The notes: a model not told the origin generated them from the sequence alone. Shown: positions 8,159 to 17,012, numbered from the stretch's first letter. The stretch: DNA of 50,467 nucleotides from Rhizobium sp. CCGE 510 (GCF_000292525.1 NZ_AEYF01000023.1:1-50467); one strand, 5' to 3'. Translations and numbers: made by a program.

Positions 8159-9015
8159 AAGAATTCACACAAATCGATTGGGACGACCTGCGGCATTTTT
8201 TGGCGCTCGCACGGTCCGGAACGTTTCTCGGCGCGGCGAAGCAGATCGGCGTTGAACATGCGACAATAAGCCGGCGTGTTGCATCGCTGGAAGCCAGACT
8301 GGGACGCAAGCTCATCGACCGTCGCGGACGGCGCGTCGTTCTGACCGCTGATGGGGAGCAGATTGCCAGGCACGCAATGCTCATCGCTGCGCAAACTGCC
8401 GCAATCGAGCAGCTTGGTCGCAGCAGCTCGACTGAGCTGCGTGGCCATGTGAGGATCAGCGCTCCTCCCGCGCTGTCGAGCGTCCTTCTGGCGCAGCCGA
8501 TCGTGGATATCCGGCGAGAGCATCCAGCCGTCCAGATCACGCTTGTCGGAGAGAAACGGCTCGCGTCGTTAAATCGGAGGGAGGCGGACATCGCCGTGCG
8601 GTTGTCGCGGCCGGAAGATGGCGACTATTCCATCATCAAGCTTGGCGAGATCACCTTCGACCTCTACGCCTCAAAACCATATCTCGAAACCGTTGCGCCA
8701 TCCGAATGGACCTTCATCGGCTATGACGAAACCATGAACGCCTCGCCGCAGCAGGTTCGTCTCATTGAGCTGGCCGCTGGCCGGCCAATAGCGGTGAGGT
8801 CATCCGTACTGGAGTTTCAGGCCGCGGCCGCAAGGCTTGGTGGCGGCGTCGTCATGCTGCCGGATTTCGCCGTCGCGGAATCCGGCGATCTCCAGCGCAT
8901 CACGGGGGAACATGCTCTTGCACGAGACGTGTGGTTGGTCGTGCATTCGGAGATCAAGGACGTCCCCTCCGTGCGTGTGGTCGTGGACGCGCTCAAGCGC
9001 GCCTTCGGGAAGTGA
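8149..9015 (+). CDS. LysR-family transcriptional regulator
   Basis: A 288-residue LTTR. The winged helix-turn-helix is at residues about 10-67 (FLALARSGTFLGAAKQIGVE, then ATISRRVASLEARLG). The periplasmic-binding-protein-like effector domain runs from about 95 to the end. It belongs to the group that starts WDDLRHFLAL, which often controls a divergent reductase gene. The GTG at 8113 is an alternative start 12 codons upstream, but neither start has a strong Shine-Dalgarno site. I chose 8149 because the usual LTTR N-terminus begins within ten residues of it. It likely senses an electrophile or quinone-like ligand and controls the oxidoreductase at 7109-8080. Confidence 0.88.
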   Translation: MIGKEFTQIDWDDLRHFLALARSGTFLGAAKQIGVEHATISRRVASLEARLGRKLIDRRGRRVVLTADGEQIARHAMLIAAQTAAIEQLGRSSSTELRGHVRISAPPALSSVLLAQPIVDIRREHPAVQITLVGEKRLASLNRREADIAVRLSRPEDGDYSIIKLGEITFDLYASKPYLETVAPSEWTFIGYDETMNASPQQVRLIELAAGRPIAVRSSVLEFQAAAARLGGGVVMLPDFAVAESGDLQRITGEHALARDVWLVVHSEIKDVPSVRVVVDALKRAFGK

Positions 9016-9038
9016 TCTACTGCCAAATGAGCATTACA

Positions 9039-9060
9039 CGCGCGCTATTGAGGGCGCGCT
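9039..9060. terminator. Hairpin between convergent genes
   Basis: GCGCGC at 9040-9045 pairs with GCGCGC at 9054-9059 with an eight-base loop. The following bases are only moderately T-rich. It sits between the ends of the LysR and cyclase genes and could terminate both. Confidence 0.35.
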
Positions 9061-9113
9061 TGCGTTTCACCGGTTCCATGCGCAGAACCTGGTTTCAGCA
9101 CTGCCCCAGACCA

Positions 9114-11096
9114 TCATTCCCCGCCGTCGCCAACCAGCTCATCCCGGACAATCGCGTAATAAGGCGCTAGTTCGGGCAAGTCAGCGGCCAGCCTCTCGAA
9201 GACGGAGTCGGAGGGCGCGAGCGTGCCGGCATATTTTGCGTCGATGAACAGCCGGTGGGCGGCGAGGGACGCCGGATCGGCCTTGTAGAGGACGGTGAAG
9301 ACCGGCGACGGCACGGTGCGGCCCTTGACGATGATCCGGTCGAGCTCGACCACGGTGTAGGTGTCGGCGACCAGTCTTGCGGTCTCCTCGCCAAGCAGCA
9401 GTGCCACCCCATAATTCTTCGAGGCGCCCTCCAGACGGGAGGCGAGGTTGACGCTGTCGCCGAGGCAGGAATAGTCGAAGCGGCGGGTCGAGCCCATGTT
9501 GCCGACGATGCATTCGCCGGTGTTGATGCCGACGCCCATCCTGAGAACATGCGGTTTGCCGCCACGCGCGGCGGCCTCCCGCTCCAACTGGTTGTTCAGC
9601 CGCGAAATCGCTGCCTGCATCGCAAGCGACGCGCGTACGGCGTGGAGGGCGTGGTCTGGATCGTCGAGCGGTGCGTTCCAAAAGGCCATGATGCAGTCGC
9701 CCATGTATTTGTCGATCGTACCGCCGTGGTCCATCACCACGTCGGAGAGCGGCGTCAGCAGCCGGTTGATCAGACCGGTCAGTTGCTCCGGATCGTCCTT
9801 CAGCGTCTCGGCGATGGTGGTGAACCCGCGCACATCGGAGAACAGCACGGAGAGTGTGCGCCGCTCGCCGCCGAGCTTCAGCTGCGAGGGATCGTTCGAC
9901 AGGCGCTTGACGAGATCGGGGGAAATATATTGGGCGAAGGCGCGGATGATCTGCCGCTTGTTGCGGCGCTCCTCGGCATAGTCGAAGGCCGCCTGGCCGA
10001 ACACGACCGAGATATAGGCGACGGTCGGGCCGAGCGGCGAGACGAAGACATGGGCAAGCCGGATGCCGGCAAAGCTGACGGCCGCGAAGGCGAGGAGGGC
10101 CGCCGCACTGGTGACGATCGTCAGCCATCCCGTTGAGCGCCAGACGGTCGTGGCGGCAAGCAGCACCGATATCAGGATGCAGGCGGCAACCGCGGGCAGG
10201 CGGGCTTCCGCGATCGACAGGCCAGCGCGGATATTGTCGTAGATCGTCGCCTGGATCTCGACGCCGGAGACGAGTTTGCCGGTGTGAACCGTATAGGGCG
10301 TCGCAAAGGCATCGACACCGCCCTTGTCGATCGCGGGTGCATTCTGCAGGCTGAGGCCGACGAGAACCACGCGGCCGTTGAAATAATCCGACGGCAGCAA
10401 ATTCTCCGGGTCGAGCGCCTGGTAGTAGGAAACCGTGGAATAGCTGCGGGCCGGGCCGAAGGACTGGATGAGCCGGCCAGCCGGGAGAATTTCCGCCGGC
10501 GTTCCCGACGTCTTCGCCAGCATTGCGGCAAAGCCGTCCTCATAGCCCGGAATGCGGCGGAAGATGCCGTCGCCACTGAGATCGATCGAGGCGATGCCGG
10601 TCGCGGCACCTGCTTGCGTCAGCTGCGGCAGCGGCGTGGCGCGGATCAGTTGCAAGGCCTGTGGCGTCTCGATCAGCGTTTCGTCGCCCGCGAGCACGAC
10701 GTCGGTGCCGACGGCCTCGGTGATTGCCGCGTCATTACCCGGGTTCGAGGGTTCGGCCATGATGATGTCGAGGCCGATGACACGGGCGCCGGCGGCGCGC
10801 AACTGTTTGACCAGCTCGGCATGCAGGCTGCGCGGCCAGGGCCATTGCGCGTTGATATCGGCAAGCGACGGCTCGTCGATCGCAACGATGACCGGCCCAT
10901 TCGGCGGTGGGCGCGGATCGTCTACAGTCGAGAGATAGTCGAAGCTTCTGAGTTCCAGCAGCGACCAGGCGGGCAGGCGTGAGAGCAACGAGATGGCGAT
11001 CAATACTGCGAGAGACAGCACCAGAAGCCTGAGACGGCGGCTGCCGATCTGCCCGCCATTCAGCCCGTCCCGGCGCGGCGTATCCTGCTGCCGCAT
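9114..11096 (-). CDS. CHASE2-domain class III nucleotide cyclase (membrane sensor)
   Basis: A 660-residue inner-membrane sensor cyclase. The order is: one transmembrane helix (about 24-43), a periplasmic CHASE2 domain (about 50-290, including FDYLSTVDDPR and VVLVGLSLQN), three transmembrane helices (about 298-370), a short linker, and a class III cyclase domain (about 410-605). Catalytic residues are intact: metal Asp421 (FSDVRGF) and Asp467 (GDCIMAF), and transition-state Asn550 and Arg554 (VNLASRLE). The purine-specifying pair is Lys463 and Asp541, the combination typical of ATP, so the product should be cAMP. The start codon overlaps the stop of the upstream FecR-barrel gene by one base (TGATG), so the two are translationally coupled. 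The CHASE2 ligand is unknown. Confidence 0.92.
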   Translation of the reverse strand: MRQQDTPRRDGLNGGQIGSRRLRLLVLSLAVLIAISLLSRLPAWSLLELRSFDYLSTVDDPRPPPNGPVIVAIDEPSLADINAQWPWPRSLHAELVKQLRAAGARVIGLDIIMAEPSNPGNDAAITEAVGTDVVLAGDETLIETPQALQLIRATPLPQLTQAGAATGIASIDLSGDGIFRRIPGYEDGFAAMLAKTSGTPAEILPAGRLIQSFGPARSYSTVSYYQALDPENLLPSDYFNGRVVLVGLSLQNAPAIDKGGVDAFATPYTVHTGKLVSGVEIQATIYDNIRAGLSIAEARLPAVAACILISVLLAATTVWRSTGWLTIVTSAAALLAFAAVSFAGIRLAHVFVSPLGPTVAYISVVFGQAAFDYAEERRNKRQIIRAFAQYISPDLVKRLSNDPSQLKLGGERRTLSVLFSDVRGFTTIAETLKDDPEQLTGLINRLLTPLSDVVMDHGGTIDKYMGDCIMAFWNAPLDDPDHALHAVRASLAMQAAISRLNNQLEREAAARGGKPHVLRMGVGINTGECIVGNMGSTRRFDYSCLGDSVNLASRLEGASKNYGVALLLGEETARLVADTYTVVELDRIIVKGRTVPSPVFTVLYKADPASLAAHRLFIDAKYAGTLAPSDSVFERLAADLPELAPYYAIVRDELVGDGGE

Positions 11097-14000
11097 CAGA
11101 AGCGGACTTTGAGAGTGCCCTTGAAGGCGCGGCCCCAGCCGGGCACACCGGGCGTGATCTCGAACTCCTCATCGAGCAGGTTATAAGCGGCAGCTTCGAG
11201 TGCGATGCGCTTGTCCAGCGGTTCCCAGATCAGGTGGGCGTCGAGGCTCCAGTAATCGTCGAGCGTGGTGCCGAGGTCATCGCCGTCGCGTTCGCCGACA
11301 TAATTGGCGGCCACCGTCGCCTTGACCTTGGCCTCGTTGACCCAGGTCAGCGCGATCTGGCCGGAATTCTTCGGGATAAACGGCAGGGAGCCGCCGTAGT
11401 TCGGTTCCAGCGGGTCGTCGTTCTTCGATTCCATATAGGCATAGGTGGCCGAGAGGCCGAAACCGGCACCGAGCGCGACATTGGCGGTGACGGCGGCGCG
11501 GTCGATGCTGCCGCGCGACAGCGGCAGGCTGTCTGCCGCGGGCAGCGCGATCAGCGGCAGGTCGATCGAGAAATCATGCAATTCCTGGTGCTGGTATTCG
11601 ACCGAGGTGAAGAGCCGGTCGGTCCACTCGGCATCCCATTGCAGCGCCGCCGTATCGGTATAACCCTCGACGCCGATCGAATACTGGTTGGCCTGCAACC
11701 CGAGAATGCCCACCGGGGCCAGCGTTGGGACCCCGGTGTCGAGGCTCTGGCGCATGAAGGCGGCGCGCAGCCAATGGTTCTGAGCCGGTGCCCAGGCAAG
11801 GCCGAAGCGCGGCTCCAACCGGCTGACATCGACGCTGCCGCCGCTCATCTGGGTGCCGAACAGCGCATATTCAGCCTTCAGATCGGGGGTGATCTCGTGC
11901 AGGACGTCGACATAGCCGCGGGCGATGTTGACGCGGTTGCTGAATGTGTCCGGGCTGTCCGTGGTCTCGGGGATGATCGGGATGCGCGGAAAGAGTTCAT
12001 GAAGGCGAGAGGAGGTGGTCGTGCTGGCATCGATCCAGCCGCCTTCGATGCCGTACCGCCAAGTCAGCGGTCCGCTGCCGATGGAATGACTGATAGCGCC
12101 GATATAGGTTTTTGAGGACAGTTCCTCGGTGTTGTCCAGGAATGGAATGATGTCGGGGTCGCGCAGGCCGAGAACCGGCGCATCGTCGACCTGAAGGGAG
12201 GTGAACGTCTGCGATTTGCTTTCCGAATAGAGGAAGGCGCCGTTCAATACGTTTTCGTAGCCGAAGGTATGGCTCCAGCCGAGGCCGGCATTGGTCGTTT
12301 CGGTGACATTGCGCCGATAATTGTTTTCCGAAGAGACTTCAGTTCGAATCCCGGCACCCAGCAGGTTGAGGAAGTCCGTCAGTGACGAGCCTTGCGTCAG
12401 TGCGTTCAGCGTTCCATCGTTCTTGGCATGGTTGACATAGGCCACCACGCGGTCATCCGGCGTCACTGTTGCCGTCAGGTAGCCGTTGCCGCCGACGAGC
12501 TTGTTGTCGGTCTGGAAGCCGCCGAAGTCGCGATAGTCCCCGTCGAGCGCCAGTTCTTCCCAGGTCAGGTTGCCGAAGAAGCTGAGCGGGATCGTCTCGT
12601 TCGAGAAGCCCTGGATTTCCGCCTCGCCGATGCGCCTTGAATGGCCGTCGACGCTGTTGATGCCGCCGCCGAGCGAGCCTTCGATGAAAGGCGTGCGCAG
12701 CAGCGTTGCCGAACGAGAGCGGCCGGAGAGCATGTGCGGATCAAGCAGCAAGCCCTGGATAAACGATGAATAGCTCGACGCGTTGCCACGGTTCTGGATG
12801 ATATTGTCATCGCTGAAGCTCGTTGCGTTGACGAAAGGAAAGATGCTGCCCTTGATCGACTGGTCGATATAACCGCTGCCTTCGAAGGGACTGAAGACCG
12901 CATCGCCATAATAGCGGCCCCAGGCATCCAGGCCCTGCAGGCGAAAAGCGTTGTTCAGCGTCGAGCCGGCATCCTCATTGGCGCCGAGCGCGCTGTAGTC
13001 GCCGCCGCGAGCGCGCGAGCGGCGGAGAAATTCCTGCGCGTTGCGGATCGCGCCGTCGGCGTCATAATCGTCGATATCGACGGCGGTGCGGAAGGAGGAG
13101 ATGACCGGATCGTTCTTGTCGAGCCTGTCGGCATTGTCGACTGCCTGCTCGGAGGGGATGCGGTCGCCCTTTTCGTAATGGGCGGCGGCGAGCATCAGCT
13201 GCGATTGCGAATGGGCCGGATTGGCAGTGCTGGCGGCCAGCAGATCGTCCATCGCCTTGTCGCGCTCGCCGGTCTGCAGGTAATAGCGGCCGCGGGCGAG
13301 AAGGGCGATGTCGAAGGAGGGATCGGCGGCAAGCGCCGCATCGATCTCGCGCTTGGCCTCCTTCATCCTGGATTGGTCGAGATAGAGGATGGCGAGATTG
13401 CCGTGGGGGACAGGATCCTGCGGATCGAGTGCGATCGCCTGCAGGAACGCAGCCTCGGCCGCGCCATTAGCGTCGCGGGCGCTTTGCAGCAGGCCCATCG
13501 AGTTCAACGATCCCGAGGCCCCCGGTGCAAGCTCGATGGCGCGGTTCAGGTCAGCTAAGGCCCCGTCGATATCGCTTTCGTAGCTCGCCTTGTAGGCGGC
13601 GCGTGCGGCAAGGGCGATCGGATGGTTGGGATCGAGCGAGAGGGCGCGGTTCACTGCCTCCTGCATCTGGGCGCGGTCGTCGATCAGCTGCGCCAGCTGG
13701 GCGCGGATCGCGGGAAGGGTTGGGTCATCAGGAAAGCGCTTTTCCGCATCCTTGATCAGGTCGACGGAGGCGCGGGGATTTTTGAGGAAGCCTGCCGTGT
13801 AGGCCTGCATGATCGCGCCATAGGGGCCGACCGCTGATGACGGCGGCTTTTCGACATGGGCTGGATCGGCAAGCGAGCGGGCAAAATAGCCGCCATACTG
13901 GGCCATGTTCCGACGGGCCGGATCGAGATGCGGCAGTGCCGCCGCAAACAGCCTTGCGGCTTCGTCGTAGCGCTTTTCGGAGCCGGCGATCGTGGCATCG

Positions 14001-14854
14001 ATCAGGTCGACGCGCGCCTTCTGGAGGGTCGTCAGCTTGCGCCTACGAACCTCCTGAAGCGTCTTTGCGGCGACCTGCCGGCCGTCGAAGGCGCTCTGCA
14101 CTTCGGCAAGCTCCAGCCAGTCCTCGGTGCTACGACGTTCCGGCGGCAAAGCCAGCAGCCGGCGACGCTCATCGGCCATCCGACCTGCCGGCAACGGAGA
14201 GGTCGGCATCAGGCCGAAGCCATCGCGCAGGTTCAGGTAGAACAGCATCTGCTCGCGATCATCGGGTGTGACGATGACCAGCTTGCGCGGCGCCTGGCCG
14301 ATCGTGGCGACCGCCCCTTCGCCTTCGTTCACCTCGACGCTGCCCTGCGGGTTGCTCAGCGCCACGCGGCCTTCCAGCACGATCATCGAGGTCTTGTTGC
14401 CCTCGACCGTCATGGTCCAATCGGTGCCGCGGATGGCGGCTGCGGCCGCCGGTGTTTCGACCGTCAGACCCTGGCCGCCACGCTCGGCGCGCGCCCAGAT
14501 CGTTCCCGATTGCAGCTCCAGCGTCGTGTCGCCACTGGCGGCCATTTTCTTGACCTGCAGCGATGAATTGCGGCCGAGGCGAACCTGGGTGTGATCGGAA
14601 AAGACGATGGCAAGCTGGCCATTGGCATTGGTGCGCAGCACGTCGCCGGTCAGCAGATCTTGATTGATATCAACGACACGCCAATTCGACACGTCGATGA
14701 AGCGGACCTCTTCGCCGGTCTTGCGGGCGATGACGGAACCGGCGACCGGTGTTGCACGCTGGACCGGATCGGCCACTGCCGGCGATGCGAAACCGGGCAC
14801 CGCAAACGTTAGCGCCATCCCCACGCGACAGATGCTCTTGGAATAACCCCGCAT
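11096..14854 (-). CDS. FecR-TPR-outer-membrane-barrel fusion protein
   Basis: A 1252-residue exported protein. Residues 1-29 are a signal peptide ending SPAVADP. A FecR domain spans about 40-175 (VRFIDVSNWRVVDINQ, LRTNANGQLAIVFSD, and AAAIRGTDWTM). TPR repeats fill about 215-640 (for example ALDPNHPIALAARAAYKA, PVPHGNLAILYLDQSRMKEA). The last 600 residues show alternating beta-barrel strands and end in Phe (LKVRF), the outer-membrane insertion signal. No TonB plug domain is evident, so this is not a standard siderophore receptor. GGTGGAG precedes ATG 14854; a longer frame to 15004 lacks a signal peptide at its start. Coupling to the CHASE2 cyclase suggests an outer-membrane or periplasmic sensor that feeds cAMP synthesis. 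That is inference. Confidence 0.85.
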   Translation of the reverse strand: MRGYSKSICRVGMALTFAVPGFASPAVADPVQRATPVAGSVIARKTGEEVRFIDVSNWRVVDINQDLLTGDVLRTNANGQLAIVFSDHTQVRLGRNSSLQVKKMAASGDTTLELQSGTIWARAERGGQGLTVETPAAAAAIRGTDWTMTVEGNKTSMIVLEGRVALSNPQGSVEVNEGEGAVATIGQAPRKLVIVTPDDREQMLFYLNLRDGFGLMPTSPLPAGRMADERRRLLALPPERRSTEDWLELAEVQSAFDGRQVAAKTLQEVRRRKLTTLQKARVDLIDATIAGSEKRYDEAARLFAAALPHLDPARRNMAQYGGYFARSLADPAHVEKPPSSAVGPYGAIMQAYTAGFLKNPRASVDLIKDAEKRFPDDPTLPAIRAQLAQLIDDRAQMQEAVNRALSLDPNHPIALAARAAYKASYESDIDGALADLNRAIELAPGASGSLNSMGLLQSARDANGAAEAAFLQAIALDPQDPVPHGNLAILYLDQSRMKEAKREIDAALAADPSFDIALLARGRYYLQTGERDKAMDDLLAASTANPAHSQSQLMLAAAHYEKGDRIPSEQAVDNADRLDKNDPVISSFRTAVDIDDYDADGAIRNAQEFLRRSRARGGDYSALGANEDAGSTLNNAFRLQGLDAWGRYYGDAVFSPFEGSGYIDQSIKGSIFPFVNATSFSDDNIIQNRGNASSYSSFIQGLLLDPHMLSGRSRSATLLRTPFIEGSLGGGINSVDGHSRRIGEAEIQGFSNETIPLSFFGNLTWEELALDGDYRDFGGFQTDNKLVGGNGYLTATVTPDDRVVAYVNHAKNDGTLNALTQGSSLTDFLNLLGAGIRTEVSSENNYRRNVTETTNAGLGWSHTFGYENVLNGAFLYSESKSQTFTSLQVDDAPVLGLRDPDIIPFLDNTEELSSKTYIGAISHSIGSGPLTWRYGIEGGWIDASTTTSSRLHELFPRIPIIPETTDSPDTFSNRVNIARGYVDVLHEITPDLKAEYALFGTQMSGGSVDVSRLEPRFGLAWAPAQNHWLRAAFMRQSLDTGVPTLAPVGILGLQANQYSIGVEGYTDTAALQWDAEWTDRLFTSVEYQHQELHDFSIDLPLIALPAADSLPLSRGSIDRAAVTANVALGAGFGLSATYAYMESKNDDPLEPNYGGSLPFIPKNSGQIALTWVNEAKVKATVAANYVGERDGDDLGTTLDDYWSLDAHLIWEPLDKRIALEAAAYNLLDEEFEITPGVPGWGRAFKGTLKVRF

Positions 14855-14982
14855 GATCTCCACCCCATACCCCACTTCCCCTTTGTCCGTGTACAGTGGA
14901 AAAGTCAAGCGCGTTGCACACGTGTTCTTGCTTTCGCCGCAAAGTGTAATATCAGGGAAACACTTGGCGGCGGAGTATTCAG

Positions 14983-15522
14983 ATGAGCGAATTCGAAACT
15001 GCAACTGATGTAATGCTGAGCAAGCCGTCGAGCTTGGATATCGGTGTCGAGTATTTCGACCATATCAAGAAAATCAATGACATATTCTACGATCAGATCA
15101 AAATATCCGATCAAAAGGCGGCCTATATCTTTACGTTTATGCTGGCATTCCTGGTGAGTTCCAGCGAAGTGAGGGCGGTCTTCAGCCTGGTGCGTTATAC
15201 GATGGGGACATCGGGAAGCGTGTTGTTCTCGGGCCTGCTTGCCGCAGCCTCGGTCTTCTCCATCCTGTCGGCGATCCTCGTCGTGCTGCCGCGCCGTTTG
15301 GATAGCTCGACCTCACTGTTCTGGGGCGCCTGGCAGAACCACCGAGACCTGTTCTTCGACGCGGCACTGCGGCGCGACGAGCGCTATCTCTTCGACCAAT
15401 ATCTCGAAAACGCCAACATCCTCTCCGCCATCGCCCGCAGCAAATACCGCTGCGTCACTTTTGCGTTTCGCGGCCTGATGGTGAGCGTCATCGCTTACGT
15501 GCTGCTGTTGGTGGCGGTGTGA
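14983..15522 (+). CDS. Pycsar-effector-like membrane protein (DUF5706/PycTM-like)
   Basis: A 179-residue inner-membrane protein. A cytoplasmic N-terminal helix leads into DQKAAYIFTFMLAFLVSSS (about 43-61), the Asp-x-Lys-Ala entry to the first transmembrane pair typical of DUF5706. The second helix is about 80-104. A cytoplasmic segment with a Tyr-rich motif (RRDERYLFDQYLENANILS) follows. The third helix is near 160-178. I recognise the overall pattern of PycTM effectors from Pycsar systems, but this is by eye. In Pycsar, such proteins damage the membrane when a pyrimidine cyclic nucleotide binds. Here the nearest cyclase has adenine-type specificity residues. GGAG precedes ATG 14983. It is divergent from the FecR-barrel gene across 128 bases. 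Confidence 0.6.
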   Translation: MSEFETATDVMLSKPSSLDIGVEYFDHIKKINDIFYDQIKISDQKAAYIFTFMLAFLVSSSEVRAVFSLVRYTMGTSGSVLFSGLLAAASVFSILSAILVVLPRRLDSSTSLFWGAWQNHRDLFFDAALRRDERYLFDQYLENANILSAIARSKYRCVTFAFRGLMVSVIAYVLLLVAV

Positions 15523-15590
15523 GGGTGGGTTGTTAACATCCTCATTTGCGCTGAGCGCAACCCAAGCCAACAATGCCGGGGCGGTGAGCA

Positions 15591-15616
15591 GGGCGCGCCG
15601 AAGCGCGCCCGTCAGT
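15591..15616. terminator. Strong hairpin between convergent genes
   Basis: GGGCGCGC (15591-15598) pairs perfectly with GCGCGCCC (15603-15610) around CGAA, which is the stable TTCG tetraloop on the minus strand. GTCAGTTTTC follows on the plus strand. It is positioned to end the membrane-protein transcript and, in reverse, the RidA transcript. Confidence 0.6.
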
Positions 15617-15618
15617 TT

Positions 15619-16107
15619 TCAATCCTCGACCTCGAGAACGAGCTCCAACTCGATCGGTACGCCGAGCGGCAGGCTGGCGACGCCGAGAACGACGCGGCCG
15701 GAGAGTTTCTCCTCGCCGAAGACGGAAAGCAGCATTTCGGATGCGCCGTCCGCAACCTTGGGATGGTCGCGGAAATCGCCTTCTGTGGCGACATAGACGC
15801 CGAGCTTGACGATCCTGACGACCCTGTCCAGCGAGCCGAGAAAATCCCTGGCCGCCGCCAGCGCGCTCAGTGTTGCAGTCTCGGCGGCGTTCCTGCCGTC
15901 CTCGGTCGTCAGCGCGCCGCCGACGCGGCCGATATAGCGGGGCTTACGGTCGACGACGGGCAGCATGCCGCTGAAGAAGACCAGGTTTCCGGTCCTTGTC
16001 GCTTCAACATAGGCGCCAAAAGGTGTCGGCGGCGGGGGAAGGGTGAGGCCGAGTTCCAGCAGCCGCCGTTCGGCACCGACTGCCTGCGCTTGCGGGTGGT
16101 TTACCAT
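15619..16107 (-). CDS. RidA/YjgF family protein
   Basis: A 162-residue protein of the RidA superfamily, longer than classic RidA (about 130), as in the YjgH/TdcF-like clades. Family features are GNLVFFSGMLPV near residue 42, the AAETATLSALAAARDFLGSLDRVVRIVKLGVYV core helix-strand, and C-terminal LPLGVPIELELVLEV. The Arg of classic imine deaminases (in the C-terminal RVA/RxxV position) is not obvious, so deaminase activity is uncertain. The start at 16107 overlaps the end of the SDR gene by seven bases, so they are one operon and may act in the same small-molecule pathway. Confidence 0.85.
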   Translation of the reverse strand: MVNHPQAQAVGAERRLLELGLTLPPPPTPFGAYVEATRTGNLVFFSGMLPVVDRKPRYIGRVGGALTTEDGRNAAETATLSALAAARDFLGSLDRVVRIVKLGVYVATEGDFRDHPKVADGASEMLLSVFGEEKLSGRVVLGVASLPLGVPIELELVLEVED

Positions 16108-16826
16108 TTGCCGAGATGTGCGCCGCCGTCGACGTGCAGCACCTCCCCGGTGACACGCGGGGCTTCGATCAGGAAGACAACGGCATCGACGATTTCCCCG
16201 ACGTTCGAAATGCCCGGCATCGGTGACAGCGTGCTGAGGAAGTCCTTGGGATTGTCCTTGTGCAACGGCGTGTCGACGACGCCGGGAGCCACTGTATTGA
16301 ATCGAATTCCCTCGTTCGCATATTCCATCGCCAGGTTCTTGGAGATCGCGTTGATGCCGCCCTTGGTCATCATCGAGACCGAGGCGGAGAAGCCGGCGAT
16401 CGGATGATCAGTCAATGGTGTGGTGATGCTGACGACGCTGCCGCCCGATTTCTGGGTGAGCATCTGCCTGACGACCAACTGGGTCAGGTGAATGAAGCCT
16501 TCGAGATTGGTCGAGGACAGCTGTCTGAAGTCGGTCATGGTGAAATCGACGAACGGCTTGGCCAAGAAAATCCCGGCATTGTTGACGAGGGCGTCGATCG
16601 AGCCGAACCGGTCGATTGCGGTCCTTGTCACCCGCGCCGCGGTTTCAGCGTCGCCGATGTCGCCGTCGACAAGAGCCAGTCTGTCCGACGCCTGCATGGC
16701 ATCGGAGGCGCTGACCTGACGCGAGGTGGCGACGACATTATAGCCACGCTCGATGAAGGCGTTGACGAGCCCGGCTCCGATACCCTGGGAGGCGCCCGTG
16801 ACGATGACAGTCTTTCCGGTAGTCAT
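16101..16826 (-). CDS. Short-chain dehydrogenase/reductase lacking the catalytic Tyr
   Basis: A 241-residue classical-length SDR. The cofactor loop is TGASQGIG (about 9-16), NNAG is at about 82-85, and the C-terminal half is normal (NTVAPGVVDTP). In the active site the Lys is present (Lys155 in SMMTKGG), but the residue four before it, normally the catalytic Tyr, is Ser151. Either activity is altered or the protein binds rather than reduces. ATG 16826 follows TGGAGTTC with good spacing; two further upstream ATGs lack one. It shares an operon with the RidA protein and is divergent from a LysR gene that probably controls it. Confidence 0.88.
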   Translation of the reverse strand: MTTGKTVIVTGASQGIGAGLVNAFIERGYNVVATSRQVSASDAMQASDRLALVDGDIGDAETAARVTRTAIDRFGSIDALVNNAGIFLAKPFVDFTMTDFRQLSSTNLEGFIHLTQLVVRQMLTQKSGGSVVSITTPLTDHPIAGFSASVSMMTKGGINAISKNLAMEYANEGIRFNTVAPGVVDTPLHKDNPKDFLSTLSPMPGISNVGEIVDAVVFLIEAPRVTGEVLHVDGGAHLGKW

Positions 16827-16986
16827 GTTGAACTCCATAGTCTGGTCGGGCAACGCGGGCCTCTCGAAGGCGGGTCGCTCGAGATGGGGCTGCTGCGAAT
16901 GCGCCTCCATCGGATTGTGATCGTTTTCGCAAGGTGAATATGGCGAAAGCTACATTCTTCGATTAGATGGAAATATCTGGATTCTC

Positions 16987-17004
16987 TTTTGCACAAATGC
17001 AAAA
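16987..17004. promoter_or_regulatory. Perfect dyad in the SDR/LysR divergent promoter
   Basis: TTTTGCA (16987-16993), CAAA, TGCAAAA (16998-17004) is a perfect 7-bp inverted repeat. It contains a T-N11-A core as LysR proteins favour. It lies just upstream of the LysR start at 17013. Confidence 0.5.
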
Positions 17005-17012
17005 ATCGCTGC

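Noticed and set aside
11096..14854. Calling the barrel protein a TonB-dependent siderophore receptor
   Set aside because: No plug domain, and the FecR and TPR regions occupy the N-terminal half. No FecI-type sigma gene is adjacent.
9114..15522. Calling the cluster a true Pycsar anti-phage system
   Set aside because: The cyclase is membrane-bound with CHASE2 and carries adenine-type Lys/Asp specificity residues. The neighbouring FecR-barrel gene is not part of known Pycsar loci.
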